From Paractinoplanes polyasparticus (GTDB lineage Bacteria; Actinomycetota; Actinomycetes; Mycobacteriales; Micromonosporaceae), in the NCBI RefSeq assembly GCF_019710575.1, contig NZ_JAHWFK010000067.1, forward strand, positions 1 through 60,140: a stretch of 60,140 nucleotides of DNA, in the 5' to 3' direction. Made by a program: the position numbers and the translations under genes. This document shows positions 22,684 through 30,845 of this stretch, piece by piece. The notes beneath the pieces were generated by a model, which made no database searches, had not been told where the DNA came from, and was given only the letters and a program-made list of their open reading frames with translations. Positions within the stretch are counted from its first letter, which is position 1. Each line of letters starts with the position of its first letter.

Positions 22684-22717
22684 AAGCGGCCCGATCAGAT
22701 CACTGATCAAGCCGCTT
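22684..22717 (-). terminator. terminator of tRNA-Ala
   Basis: AAGCGGC (22684-22690) and GCCGCTT (22711-22717) enclose an inner stem, GATCA (22693-22697) with TGATC (22704-22708). On the minus strand the stem ends in GCCGCTTTTCC, a short T-run. It is supplied by the element side, so integration keeps the tRNA transcript properly ended. Confidence 0.7.
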
Positions 22718-22722
22718 ACCTG

Positions 22723-22767
22723 GGGTGGAGCTGAGGGGACTCGAACCCCTGACCCCCACACTGCCAG
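22723..22767. repeat. right attachment site within tRNA-Ala
   Basis: These 45 bp are identical to 1348-1392 and cover the tRNA 3' end through the anticodon loop on the minus strand. Confidence 0.9.
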
Positions 22768-22798
22768 TGTGGTGCGCTACCAGCTGCGCCACAGCCCC
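22726..22798 (-). tRNA. tRNA-Ala(GGC)
   Basis: The 73-nt gene has acceptor strand GGGGCTG pairing with CAGCTCC. The anticodon stem-loop is CCACA-CTGGCAG-TGTGG with anticodon GGC. The T arm is GGGGTTCGAGTCCCC. CCA is not encoded. The gene is intact despite integration of the element into its 3' end. Confidence 0.95.
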
Positions 22799-22905
22799 TT
22801 GCCGTCCCCGGTTCGCCCGGGCACGGAAGAAATACTACACACCTGCCGGCGGGCGTTGCCGGGACCCCCTCGGTTCGGGGGCGGGAAGTCGGCCGTCGCG
22901 GTGGC

Positions 22906-23499
22906 TCAGTTCAGGGCCGGGTCCGGGGGGAAGTGGGCCACCGCGGCCAGGATGTCGCCCTGGCGGCGCAGGACCATGGCCCACAGGTCGTCGGGGCGGG
23001 TCATGAAGGGGTCGCCGGGCAGGGCGTCCAGCAGGAACCAGGAGCCGCCGGCGATCTCTTCCTCCAGTTGGCCCGCGGACCAGCCCGAATAGCCCGCGAA
23101 GACGCGGATGCCGGCCAGGTTCTCGCGCAGGCGCTCGGGGTCGGCGGAGAGGTCGACCGTGCCCAGCGCGCCGGAGACCTGGTGGAAGCCGGAGATCCGC
23201 TTCTTCACGTCGGGGCGGGTGCGGGCGAGGCAGATCGCCGACTCGGGCTGCACGGGGCCGCCCTCGAAGAGCACCGCGGGGTCGCCTGCCAGCTCGCCCC
23301 AGCCGCCGAGCACGTCGGCGACGGGCACCTCGGTCGCGCGGTTGAGCACCACGCCCAGGGCGCCGCCGGTCTCGTGGGCGACGAGCAGCACGACCGTACG
23401 GTCGAAGTTCGGGTCCTTGAGGGTCGGCGTCGCCACCAGCAGCCGGCCGGTCATGGACTCCATCGACCGGCCTCCGATCCGCTGGCCCTCGCTATACAT
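22906..23499 (-). CDS. YqgE/AlgH family protein
   Basis: The protein has 197 residues from ATG 23499; an internal ATG at residue 13 or 16 is an alternative start. Typical family signatures are GRLLVATPTLKDPNFDRTVV, GALGVVLNRATEVPVADVL, GGPVQPESAICLAR and FAGYSGWSAGQLEEEIA. Family members are cytosolic, conserved and poorly understood; AlgH was linked to alginate regulation in Pseudomonas. It is divergent from the MTA phosphorylase gene. Confidence 0.9.
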   Translation of the reverse strand: MYSEGQRIGGRSMESMTGRLLVATPTLKDPNFDRTVVLLVAHETGGALGVVLNRATEVPVADVLGGWGELAGDPAVLFEGGPVQPESAICLARTRPDVKKRISGFHQVSGALGTVDLSADPERLRENLAGIRVFAGYSGWSAGQLEEEIAGGSWFLLDALPGDPFMTRPDDLWAMVLRRQGDILAAVAHFPPDPALN

Positions 23500-23567
23500 A
23501 AGCCGTCCCTACCAACGCCATGCAACGCACATTAGCCCGAGATTCCGGCCGCCGATAAGGTCTGGAC

Positions 23568-24365
23568 ATGAACCCAGCGGCGGAGATCGGCGTCATCGGT
23601 GGATCGGGGCTCTACAAGCTCCTGGACGGTGCGGTCGAGCACGAGGTGTCCACGCCCTACGGTGCGCCGTCCGACCCCATCACGGTCGCCCAGGTGGGTG
23701 ACCGCCGCGTGGCTTTCCTGCCCCGGCACGGCCGCGATCACCGCTACCCGCCGCACAAGATCCCCTACCGGGCCAACCTCTGGGCGCTGCGCGCTCTGGG
23801 CGTACGGCAGATCGTGGCCCCCTGTGCCGTCGGCGGCCTGCGTCCCGAGCTCGGCCCGGGCACGTTCGTGGTGCCCGACCAGCTGATCGACCGCACGAGC
23901 GGGCGCGCGCAGACGTACTACGACACCGGCGCCGTGCACGTGAACTTCGCCGACCCGTACTGCCCGGTCGGGCGCCAAGCGGTGCTGGGCGCGGCCGAGC
24001 CGGTCGCGCCGGTCGACGGCGGCACCATGGTCGTCGTCGAGGGGCCGCGTTTCTCGACACGCGCCGAGTCGCGCTGGTTCACGGCGATCGGGGGCGCTGT
24101 CATCAACATGACCGGCCACCCCGAGGCCGTGCTGGCCCGTGAGCTCGGGCTCTGCTACACGTCGATCGCCCTGGTCACCGATCTGGACGCGGGGGTCGAG
24201 GGCGAGCACGGCGTCACCCAGGAGGAGGTGTTCCGGGTGTTCGCCGACAACACCGAACGCCTGCGGGGTGTACTGCTCGAGGCCGTGACCCGGCTGCCGG
24301 CCGAGCGCACCTGCCCGTGCGCGGCGGCGCTGGACGGCTTGAAGCTGCCGATCGAGCTCCCGTAA
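23568..24365 (+). CDS. mtnP: S-methyl-5'-thioadenosine phosphorylase
   Basis: The protein has 265 residues, the normal family length. GVIGGSGLY at the N-terminus and PRHGRDHRYPPHKIPYRANL are diagnostic of the MTAP branch of the type-2 purine nucleoside phosphorylases. EGPRFSTRAESRWF and NMTGHPEAVLARELGLCY line the active site. It cleaves MTA from polyamine metabolism to adenine and methylthioribose-1-phosphate for methionine salvage. Its last codons are part of a 17-bp tandem repeat. Confidence 0.9.
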   Translation: MNPAAEIGVIGGSGLYKLLDGAVEHEVSTPYGAPSDPITVAQVGDRRVAFLPRHGRDHRYPPHKIPYRANLWALRALGVRQIVAPCAVGGLRPELGPGTFVVPDQLIDRTSGRAQTYYDTGAVHVNFADPYCPVGRQAVLGAAEPVAPVDGGTMVVVEGPRFSTRAESRWFTAIGGAVINMTGHPEAVLARELGLCYTSIALVTDLDAGVEGEHGVTQEEVFRVFADNTERLRGVLLEAVTRLPAERTCPCAAALDGLKLPIELP

Positions 24366-24400
24366 AGATCGAGCTGCCGTAAAGATCGAGCTGCCGTAAA
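24350..24400. repeat. three tandem 17-bp copies covering the mtnP stop codon
   Basis: GATCGAGCTSCCGTAAA is repeated at 24350-24366, 24367-24383 and 24384-24400. The first copy encodes the C-terminal IELP and the stop; the other two are downstream. This looks like recent slippage duplication. Confidence 0.85.
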
Positions 24401-24439
24401 CCCGTCGAGAAGAGCGGCCGACCTCGATACTGTCCGGCC

Positions 24440-25177
24440 ATGGACGATCCGGACGGCTACTTCTCCGAGCGTGTCGCCCGGACGTATGACGACGCGACCG
24501 GCGACGAGTTCGACCCGGCGGTGATCGCCGAGACCGCCGAGGTGCTGGCCGGCCTGGCCGGTCCGGGTGGGCGAGCGCTCGAGTTCGCGATCGGCACCGG
24601 CCGTGTCGCGGTGCCGCTGGCCGGGCGGGGTGTTGCGGTGCACGGCATCGACATGTCGGCGGCCATGGTCGCCCGGCTGCGGGCCAAGAACCCGTTGATC
24701 GGCGTGTCGATGGGCGACTTCTCCTCCGTACGGGCCGGGGCTTCGGACTTCGACCTGGTCTACCTGGTCTTCAACACGGTGATGAACCTGACCACGCAGG
24801 ACGCGCAGGTGCAGTGTTTCCGCAACGCCGCCGCGCACCTGCGCCCGGGCGGCCGCTTCCTGGTCGAGGTGATGGTGCCCGAGCTGCGGAAGCTTCCGGC
24901 CGGGCAGACGGTCGTGCCGTTCACGGTGACGCCGTCGCGGTGGGGGTTCGACAGTTACGACGTGGCGACCCAGGCGATGGCGTCGAACTATGTGACGCTG
25001 CACGACGACGGGCGTGGCGAGTTCTGGTCGGTGCCGTTCCGCTATGTGTGGCCGGCCGAGATGGATCTGATGGCGCGCATCGCCGGGCTCCAGCCGGAAC
25101 ACCGGTGGGATTCGTGGGCCGGGACGCCGTTCACGAACGACAGCACCAAGATCATTTCTACCTGGGTCAAGCGGTGA
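24440..25177 (+). CDS. class I SAM-dependent methyltransferase
   Basis: The protein has 245 residues. Motif I appears as ALEFAIGTGRVAVPLAGRG and is followed by the acidic residue after strand 2 in HGIDMSAAMV. DFDLVYLVFNTVMNL is motif IV and LRPGGRFLVEV is post-motif. The family methylates small molecules; the substrate is not predictable. It is convergent with the TetR gene and overlaps it by 11 bp. Confidence 0.85.
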   Translation: MDDPDGYFSERVARTYDDATGDEFDPAVIAETAEVLAGLAGPGGRALEFAIGTGRVAVPLAGRGVAVHGIDMSAAMVARLRAKNPLIGVSMGDFSSVRAGASDFDLVYLVFNTVMNLTTQDAQVQCFRNAAAHLRPGGRFLVEVMVPELRKLPAGQTVVPFTVTPSRWGFDSYDVATQAMASNYVTLHDDGRGEFWSVPFRYVWPAEMDLMARIAGLQPEHRWDSWAGTPFTNDSTKIISTWVKR

Positions 25178-25730
25178 GCTCGTCGAGGTAGTCGTCGAGG
25201 CAGGCGGTCATCTCGTCCGGGGTGAGATGACCGGCCAGCACGTGGACGGTCACGCCGTCGACCAGCGCGTGCAGGCGGCGCGCGGTGGTCCCGGCGTGGG
25301 CGGGGGTCAGGTGGGCGGCGAGGCTCAGGCACAGCTCGTACATGCGGGTGAAGTGGAGCCTCTGCACCCGGGCCAGCGCCGGGTCGCCGAGCCCGAGCGC
25401 GAGGAACGAGAACGCGATCGTCGACTCGGCCCGGCGCCGCTCGTCGACGGGCATGGTCTCGAGCAGGATCGCCCGGACCCCCGCCCGTACGCCGTCCGGC
25501 ACCGGCATGGCCCTGATGCGCTCGGTGACCTGGTCGATGACCTGTTCGCAGGCGAAGGCCAGCAGCTCGCCGCGAGTGGCGAAATAGTGCCGTAACGCGC
25601 CCGACGACCAGCCCGACTCGGCGGCCACCGACCGGATCGAGACGTCGGCCACCCCGTCGCGGGCGATGACCCGCCCAACCGCGGCGGCGAGTTCCCGGCG
25701 TCGCGCGTCGTGATCCACAATTTTCGGCAC
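25167..25730 (-). CDS. TetR family regulator
   Basis: The protein has 187 residues from GTG 25730; no ribosome binding site is seen, so it could be leaderless. The N-terminal HTH (VSIRSVAAESGWSSGALRHYF) is typical and the C-terminal domain is all-helical with a BetI-like DGVTVHVLAGHLTPDE segment. It is divergent from a membrane protein gene. A palindrome at 25750-25770 lies between them and is the likely operator. Confidence 0.9.
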   Translation of the reverse strand: MPKIVDHDARRRELAAAVGRVIARDGVADVSIRSVAAESGWSSGALRHYFATRGELLAFACEQVIDQVTERIRAMPVPDGVRAGVRAILLETMPVDERRRAESTIAFSFLALGLGDPALARVQRLHFTRMYELCLSLAAHLTPAHAGTTARRLHALVDGVTVHVLAGHLTPDEMTACLDDYLDELTA

Positions 25731-25749
25731 ACGCCATTGTCGCACGAGT

Positions 25750-25770
25750 GTGTTACAAAGGTTATGACAC
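25750..25770. promoter_or_regulatory. TetR-type operator candidate
   Basis: GTGTTACAAAGGTTATGACAC is an imperfect palindrome (GTGT...ACAC ends, TTACAA/TTATGA inner). It lies 20 bp upstream of the TetR start and 24 bp upstream of the membrane-protein start, in the right place for autoregulation of a divergent pair. Confidence 0.55.
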
Positions 25771-25793
25771 GCCCGTGCGAAATAGGGGTACAC

Positions 25794-26339
25794 ATGATCG
25801 TCGCGATCGTCGCCTGCGAGATCGGCTTCTGGGTGCTGCTCGTGGCCGGGCTGGCCGCGCGCTACCTGCTCAAGGCGCGCGCGCTCAGCACCGCGCTGCT
25901 GCTGTCGGTGCCGCTGGTCGACGTGGCCCTGCTCGTCTTCTCCGTCGTCGACCTGCGATCGGGGGGCGAGGCTGCGCTCGGGCACGCGCTGGCGGCGGTC
26001 TATCTGGGCGTGTCGGTGGCCTTCGGGCACCGGATGCTGACCTGGGCCGATCAGCGGTTCGCCCACCGGTTCGCCGGCGGGCCGCCACCCGTTGCGCTGC
26101 CCGCGAAGGGCACCCGGGAACGCGCCTCCCATGAGCGCCTCATGTGGCTCCGGCACGTCATCGCGTACGGAATCGCGGGTTTGATCCTGTTGCTTTTCGC
26201 GGCGCTCGTGGGTGACGCCGACCGCACCGCGTCACTGTGGGGCCCCTACCGCCTGTGGACCATCGTGCTCGTGATCGACGGCCTGGTGTCGTTCAGCTAC
26301 ACCGCCCGGCGGTCCATCTCGTCGGCGAAGGAACGCTGA
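25794..26339 (+). CDS. four-helix membrane protein, probably TetR-controlled
   Basis: The protein has 181 residues from ATG 25794 with AGGGG upstream. There are about five hydrophobic segments (IVAIVACEIGFWVLLVAGLA, ALLLSVPLVDVALLVFSVV, AALGHALAAVYLGVSVAFG, VIAYGIAGLILLLFAALVG, YRLWTIVLVIDGLVSFSY). It resembles uncharacterised actinobacterial integral membrane proteins. It may be an efflux or stress protein under the divergent TetR regulator; inference from context only. Confidence 0.7.
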   Translation: MIVAIVACEIGFWVLLVAGLAARYLLKARALSTALLLSVPLVDVALLVFSVVDLRSGGEAALGHALAAVYLGVSVAFGHRMLTWADQRFAHRFAGGPPPVALPAKGTRERASHERLMWLRHVIAYGIAGLILLLFAALVGDADRTASLWGPYRLWTIVLVIDGLVSFSYTARRSISSAKER

Positions 26340-26773
26340 GCCGAACGCATGATCGCCAGTTCCGCCGGGTCGTCGAAGGCGCTCAGCTCGGGCTCGGCGA
26401 GATGCGTCTGCACCCACCAGATATTGCCGACCGGGTCGCGCAGGCGGCCGCCGCGGTCACCGACTATGCGCGATGTGAAGACCTCGGTGACCACCGTGGC
26501 GCCGGCCTCGACGGCCCGGGCGAACACAGCGTCCACGTCATCGACATAAACGCTCAGTAGCGCGGGCATATGCGGCCACCGCGGGTCGGCGTCGAACGCC
26601 ATCACGGTCGAGTCACCGACCCGCACCTCCGAGTGGCCGATAGTGCCGTCCGGGTTGAAGACCTTCTGCGCCGGCTCGGTTGCGAACGCCGCCTCGACAA
26701 AGGCGAGGAAGCGCTCGGCCCCTTTCGCGGCGACATAGGGAGTCACCGTGTGCTTACCGTTCGGAATGTTCAT
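26297..26773 (-). CDS. VOC/glyoxalase-like protein (PhnB type)
   Basis: The protein has 158 residues from ATG 26773. HTVTPYVAAKGAERFLAFVE, GTIGHSEVRVGDSTVMAFD and RLRDPVGNIWWVQTH are the typical elements of PhnB-like VOC proteins. Metal or substrate is unknown. The 3' end overlaps the convergent membrane-protein gene by 43 bp. Confidence 0.85.
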   Translation of the reverse strand: MNIPNGKHTVTPYVAAKGAERFLAFVEAAFATEPAQKVFNPDGTIGHSEVRVGDSTVMAFDADPRWPHMPALLSVYVDDVDAVFARAVEAGATVVTEVFTSRIVGDRGGRLRDPVGNIWWVQTHLAEPELSAFDDPAELAIMRSAQRSFADEMDRRAV

Positions 26774-26884
26774 GCGACCATCGTCGCCGAAATAGCGGTC
26801 AATTTCCGACCGGGCAGAGCAGGCTGTTGCCTTCGCGGGCGCGGTAGGCCAGGGTGTTCCGAGCAGCTGAGGAAAGGGACGCTC

Positions 26885-27571
26885 GTGAATGGGCTCTGGA
26901 GCCGCGTGGGTGTGCGCGTCGCATCGGTCGGCGTGCTGGTGGCGGGACTGATCGCGGGGGTTCATCTCGGTCAGGACAACCAGGCCGAACCCACGGGGGT
27001 CGCGCTGGCCGGCGCCGAACAGGCCGCCCTGGACGTCCAGTTGCTCAAGCAGCATGAGGCCCGGCACGCCGCCGCGCGAGCCTGGAAGCGCGAGGCCGAG
27101 GGCGCCGCCGCGGCCAAGGCGGCAACGGCCGCGAAGGCCGCCGCCGGCCGGGCGCACAAGCTCGAGACGAAGGTGGCCGCCGACAAGAAGGCGGCCCGGG
27201 AGCGCAAGAAGCAGGAAGCCTCCGGCCCCGTCCCGTTCAACGGCCCGATCCCCACCTCGTGCAACGAATACTCCGGAAGCCGCAAGATCGGCTGCGCCCT
27301 CATGCTGGACAAGGGCTTCCCGATCGCCGAGTTCCCGTGCCTCGACAAACTGTGGAAACACGAGAGCGGCTGGAACTACAAGGCGGAAAACAGAAGTTCC
27401 GGCGCGTACGGCATTCCGCAGGCCCTGCCCGGCCGGAAAATGGCTTCGGCCGGCGCCGACTGGAAGACCAACCCGGCCACCCAGATCAAATGGGGCCTCG
27501 GCTACGTGAAGGGCCGCTACGACACCCCGTGCGGTGCGTGGAACTTCTTCCAGAACAACGGCCACTACTGA
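26885..27571 (+). CDS. secreted SLT-type lytic transglycosylase
   Basis: The protein has 228 residues from GTG 26885 with GAGGAAAGGG upstream. A signal/anchor helix (VASVGVLVAGLIAGVHLG) is followed by an Ala/Lys-rich coiled-coil linker. A C-terminal lytic transglycosylase fold begins near residue 145: WKHESGWNYKAENRSSGAYG with catalytic Glu, IPQALPGRKMA, and WGLGYVKGRYDTPCGAWNF. It would cleave peptidoglycan glycan strands outside the membrane, in growth or sporulation. Confidence 0.85.
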   Translation: MNGLWSRVGVRVASVGVLVAGLIAGVHLGQDNQAEPTGVALAGAEQAALDVQLLKQHEARHAAARAWKREAEGAAAAKAATAAKAAAGRAHKLETKVAADKKAARERKKQEASGPVPFNGPIPTSCNEYSGSRKIGCALMLDKGFPIAEFPCLDKLWKHESGWNYKAENRSSGAYGIPQALPGRKMASAGADWKTNPATQIKWGLGYVKGRYDTPCGAWNFFQNNGHY

Positions 27572-27616
27572 AAGACGCGGCTCAGCATTCCGGCGGTGCT
27601 GTCGGCAGTTGTTCGG

Positions 27617-27646
27617 CGGATCTGAGCACCACGGTGCTCAGATCCG
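27617..27646. terminator. near-perfect palindrome after the transglycosylase gene
   Basis: CGGATCTGAGCACC (27617-27630) and its complement (27633-27646) are separated by only 2 nt. It lies between convergent genes and is probably a strong-stem terminator. Confidence 0.65.
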
Positions 27647-27719
27647 GTACCGGGTTCCGGGCGGTTTCTGATTGTGCGGGATCACCGCTCGACCAATCCC
27701 CGCAGCAACGTCAGAGGCT

Positions 27720-28196
27720 TCACACCTGGTGGAGCCCTCGGCGCCCTGAGCGGGCTCGCACGGCGAGCGTCAGGCCGGCGATGGCGACCAGCGCGGCGAG
27801 CGTTTCGGCGACGGCGGAAAAGGCCTTGCCGGGGGCGCTCCACGTGTTCTCGTAGAGGTTGGGCAGCGGGCCCAGTTGACCCACATTCACGTACGTGTAG
27901 AGCGTCACCGCCACGGCTGCGCTGCCCGCCACCAGCAGCGACACGATCCAGGTGAGGACGCGCGGCCAGATCAGCAGCGCCAGCGCGACCACGATCGCGA
28001 CGACTCCCTGGATGCGGAACAGTGTGCCCTCGCTCATCACGGACGAGCGGAACTGGTCGTACTGGGCGGCGTCGTGCAGATGCACGTAGGCGTCGACCCC
28101 GAGCAGCGCCGCCGTCACCACAGTCAGCACTCGTTGCGCCGGCGAGATGTCGCGCCAGGCTGCGTGCGTACGCACCGGCATCACTTGATCGGTCAT
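27720..28196 (-). CDS. four-TM membrane protein
   Basis: The protein has 158 residues from ATG 28196; longer upstream starts are not supported. Transmembrane segments: VLTVVTAALLGVDAYVHL, IQGVVAIVVALALLIW, TWIVSLLVAGSAAVAVTLY and AVAETLAALVAIAGLTLAV. The layout resembles small uncharacterised actinobacterial integral membrane proteins (YqjF/DoxX-like size). Function unknown. Confidence 0.7.
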   Translation of the reverse strand: MTDQVMPVRTHAAWRDISPAQRVLTVVTAALLGVDAYVHLHDAAQYDQFRSSVMSEGTLFRIQGVVAIVVALALLIWPRVLTWIVSLLVAGSAAVAVTLYTYVNVGQLGPLPNLYENTWSAPGKAFSAVAETLAALVAIAGLTLAVRARSGRRGLHQV

Positions 28197-28384
28197 GGTC
28201 CTGCTCCTCTTCGAAGGACTTCCTCGCTGCCCACGGTCGTCCGTTCGGGCCGGGCCGGCATTGCCGCCAACTGCAAACCCGGATACCGGCCAACCGGTAT
28301 CGGCGCGCTCTCGATGGGCCGCAGTGACGGAGATGACCGGCATGAGGGGCTGCGGGGGTGGCTGCCCCGGGTAACGCTGAGGGC

Positions 28385-29269
28385 ATGCGGGATGAGCAGC
28401 GGAACAGGATCGCGTCCGGAGCCGGTTTTCTGGCCGCGCTGGATCAGAGCGGTGGGAGCACGCCGAAGGCGCTCGCTCTGTACGGGGTGCCGGAATCGGC
28501 GTACTCGGGTGAGGGTCAGATGTTCGACCTCATGCACGCCTTCCGGAGCCGGATCATGATGTCGCCCGCCTTCACCGGGGAACGGGTGCTCGGAGCGATT
28601 CTGTTCGAGCAGACGATGGACCGCGACGTCGACGGCGTCAGCACTCCCGACTACCTCTGGCAGCGCAAGCGGATCGTGCCGTTCGTCAAGGTGGACGAGG
28701 GCCTGGCCGACGAGCGGGACGGCGTGCGGCTGATGAAGCCGTTCACGAGGCTCGGCGGGTTGCTCGAGCGGGCGGTCGAACGGCGGGTCTTCGGTACGAA
28801 AATGCGGTCGTTCGTCAGCCGGGCCGACACCGGCGGCATCACCGCGGTCGTCGATCAGCAGTTCGCGTACGCGCGGGAGATCCTCGGGGCGGGCCTGGTG
28901 CCGATCCTCGAGCCCGAGGTCGACATCCACAGTGCCGAGAAGCGGCGGGCGGAGGAGTTGCTGAAGGCGGCCGTCCTCGAGCGCCTGGCCGACGTCGACG
29001 GGCCGGTGATGCTCAAACTGTCGATCCCGAGCGTCGACAATTTCTACGCCGACCTCATCGGGCACCCGAAGGTGCTGCGTGTCGTCGCGCTCTCGGGCGG
29101 ATACACCCAGGCCGAGGCGGACGAGCGACTGGCGCGCAACCGCGGGCTGATCGCCAGCTTCTCCCGCGCGCTGGTGCAGGACCTGCGGTATCAGCAGAGT
29201 GATGACGAATTCAACCGGACGCTGGATGTTGCCGTCGCCGCCATCGGCCGGGCCTCGGTCGGCACGTGA
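28385..29269 (+). CDS. fda: class I fructose-bisphosphate aldolase
   Basis: The protein has 294 residues, matching the short bacterial class I type. FLAALDQSGGSTPKAL at the N-terminus, FEQTMDRDVDG, VPFVKVDEGL, LVPILEPEVDIHS and VMLKLSIPS (Schiff-base Lys region) are diagnostic. It splits fructose-1,6-bisphosphate to DHAP and GAP without a metal. The start at ATG 28385 has only GAGGG very close by. Confidence 0.9.
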   Translation: MRDEQRNRIASGAGFLAALDQSGGSTPKALALYGVPESAYSGEGQMFDLMHAFRSRIMMSPAFTGERVLGAILFEQTMDRDVDGVSTPDYLWQRKRIVPFVKVDEGLADERDGVRLMKPFTRLGGLLERAVERRVFGTKMRSFVSRADTGGITAVVDQQFAYAREILGAGLVPILEPEVDIHSAEKRRAEELLKAAVLERLADVDGPVMLKLSIPSVDNFYADLIGHPKVLRVVALSGGYTQAEADERLARNRGLIASFSRALVQDLRYQQSDDEFNRTLDVAVAAIGRASVGT

Positions 29270-29289
29270 AGATCAAGTAGGTTCTGGTC

Positions 29290-29880
29290 GTGATCATCAT
29301 CCTGGACCTGGAGTTCACGGCGTGGGAGGGCTCGCAGGAGCACGGCTGGTCGCGGCCCGGCGAATTCCGTGAGGTCGTGCAGATCGGCGCGCTGCGCGTC
29401 GACTCGGCAAGCCTGCTGGTCACGGGCGAGTTCAACCAACTCGTACGGCCGCAGCGCAACCCCTCGCTCTCGGACTACTTCCAGGATCTGACCGGCATCA
29501 GCCAGACCGCCGTCGACGAGCAGGGCCGGCCGTTCGCCGACGCGCTCGACGCGTTCCTCGACTTCTGCGACGGCCACTACGTTCTCTCGTACGGCAACGA
29601 CATGGTGATCCTCGGCGAGAACCTCATCCTCCAGGTGCCGGAGGGCCGCACCCCGAAGCGCGAACTGCCGCCGTTCGTCAACATCCGCACCTACTTCAAC
29701 GCGGTGCTGCCCGCCACCGCCGGACTGTCGTCGGGCCGGCTCGCCTTCGCGCTGGGCCTGGCCGCCCGCATCGACCGTGAGCACGACGCCCTCGCCGACT
29801 GCTACTCGATCCTTGAGACCCTGCGCCACCTGCGCGAACTGGGCCATCCGCTGATCGCGGTCGGACGGCCGCCCGGCTGA
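29290..29880 (+). CDS. DEDDh 3'-5' exonuclease domain protein
   Basis: The protein has 196 residues from GTG 29290. ExoI motif DLEFTAWEG supplies D-x-E, Exo II lies around YVLSYGNDM (Asp), and the DEDDh motif is EHDALADC. It resembles KapD/ERI-1-like small exonucleases acting on RNA or DNA 3' ends. It is only 20 bp downstream of the aldolase gene and may be cotranscribed. Confidence 0.85.
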   Translation: MIIILDLEFTAWEGSQEHGWSRPGEFREVVQIGALRVDSASLLVTGEFNQLVRPQRNPSLSDYFQDLTGISQTAVDEQGRPFADALDAFLDFCDGHYVLSYGNDMVILGENLILQVPEGRTPKRELPPFVNIRTYFNAVLPATAGLSSGRLAFALGLAARIDREHDALADCYSILETLRHLRELGHPLIAVGRPPG

Positions 29881-29924
29881 TCGCGGTCCTTCTCGCAGTG
29901 CGGCAGGTCCTGAAAGGACGGTTC

Positions 29925-30380
29925 TCAGCGGCCGGCGGAGAGCAGGAGCCAGTTGACCCGGCGCATCATCTCGTGGGAGGTGAAGGGCTTGGGCAGGTAG
30001 TCGTCGGCGCCGGCGGCCAGGCCCAGTTCCCTGTCCTGGTCGGCGCAGTTGGCGCTGATCATCAGGACCGGGATCTCGGCGGTGCAGGCGGTCGCGTGCA
30101 GGCGGTTGCAGACCGTCAGGCCGTCGATCTGGGGCATGGTGACGTCGAGAATGATGACGCGGGGGCGGCGTTCGATGGCCAGGCTCAGCGCCGACTGTCC
30201 GTTGTCGGCGGTCAGGGTGCGGTAGCCGGCCACCTGCAGGCGGAACTCGATCACGTCGCGGACCTCGTCGTCATCGTCCGCGATGAGGATGCTGGGGGAC
30301 AGCGGCGCGGTGATCGGCGCCGGGGACATCGCTCGGGTGAAAGCGTCGGCTTCCTGGGGCGGTGCGTAGAGCGTGGTCAT
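29925..30380 (-). CDS. stand-alone response regulator receiver protein
   Basis: The protein has 151 residues. The receiver domain starts near residue 30: ILIADDDDEVRD (acidic pocket), IILDVTMPQIDG (phospho-Asp), MISAN and YLPKPFT (conserved Lys). There is no output domain. Its partner kinase is not in the window. It lies next to a second, frameshifted receiver gene. Confidence 0.9.
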   Translation of the reverse strand: MTTLYAPPQEADAFTRAMSPAPITAPLSPSILIADDDDEVRDVIEFRLQVAGYRTLTADNGQSALSLAIERRPRVIILDVTMPQIDGLTVCNRLHATACTAEIPVLMISANCADQDRELGLAAGADDYLPKPFTSHEMMRRVNWLLLSAGR

Positions 30381-30469
30381 TTCTGTCTACCTCCTGATTC
30401 GAGAAACGGCTACGGGGTGCCGGGCGGTTCAGCGGACAGCTGGGAGCTCGCGGCTGCGGAGTAGTTCGG

Positions 30470-30845
30470 TCAGCGTGTGGTCAGGAGTTCGCGCATCTCG
30501 GCCACCAGGCGGCGGGGGGCCAGTGGTTTCGTCAGGTAGCGGTCGGCGCCCCGCGTCGAGGCCGGCCTCGACGGCGTAGGCGTGGATGTTCGCCGACATC
30601 ACGACGATCGCCATGGTGCGGCCGGCGGGGTCGAGCCGGGCGCGGCGGCACAGCTCCAGGCCGTTGAGCGCCGGCATCTGGACGTCGGTGATCAAGCCGG
30701 CCGGCTTGGCGACGGTGAGGATGCGGGCCGCGGTGTGCCCGTCCTTGGCGGCCACGGCACGGAAACCGGCGGACTCGAGCGTCACGGTGAGCAGGTCGCG
30801 GATGTCGCTGTCGTCGTCGGCCACGAGGATCAGGTCGGTGGTCAT
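30470..30845 (-). pseudogene. receiver-domain protein with a frameshift
   Basis: Reading from ATG 30845 gives LILVADDDSDIRDLLTVTLE, AGLITDVQMPALNG and VVMSANIHAYAVEAGLDAG. The frame then derails into GRRPLPDETTGPPPP. One base fewer near 30548-30553 (a CCCC run, plus strand) restores GADRYLTKPLAPRRLVAEM and a stop at 30472-30470. The normal C-terminal Lys-Pro and last helix are therefore intact in the other frame. Either a recent loss-of-function mutation or a sequencing error in the homopolymer. Without correction the frame ends at 30429. Confidence 0.8.

Larger units (their letters stand above)
1348..22767. mobile_element. integrated element at tRNA-Ala(GGC), about 21.4 kb
   Basis: The element is bounded by a 45-bp perfect direct repeat (1348-1392 and 22723-22767) that corresponds to the 3' part of the tRNA-Ala gene. 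A tyrosine integrase lies next to the intact tRNA, as in actinobacterial integrative elements. The cargo includes an excisionase-like protein, XRE regulators, a Prim-Pol/ATPase replication protein, a tape-measure protein, a Fic protein, CPxWC small proteins and the palindromic word arrays. No TraB/FtsK translocase, relaxase, terminase, portal or capsid gene was recognised. How it moves between cells is not visible. Confidence 0.9.
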
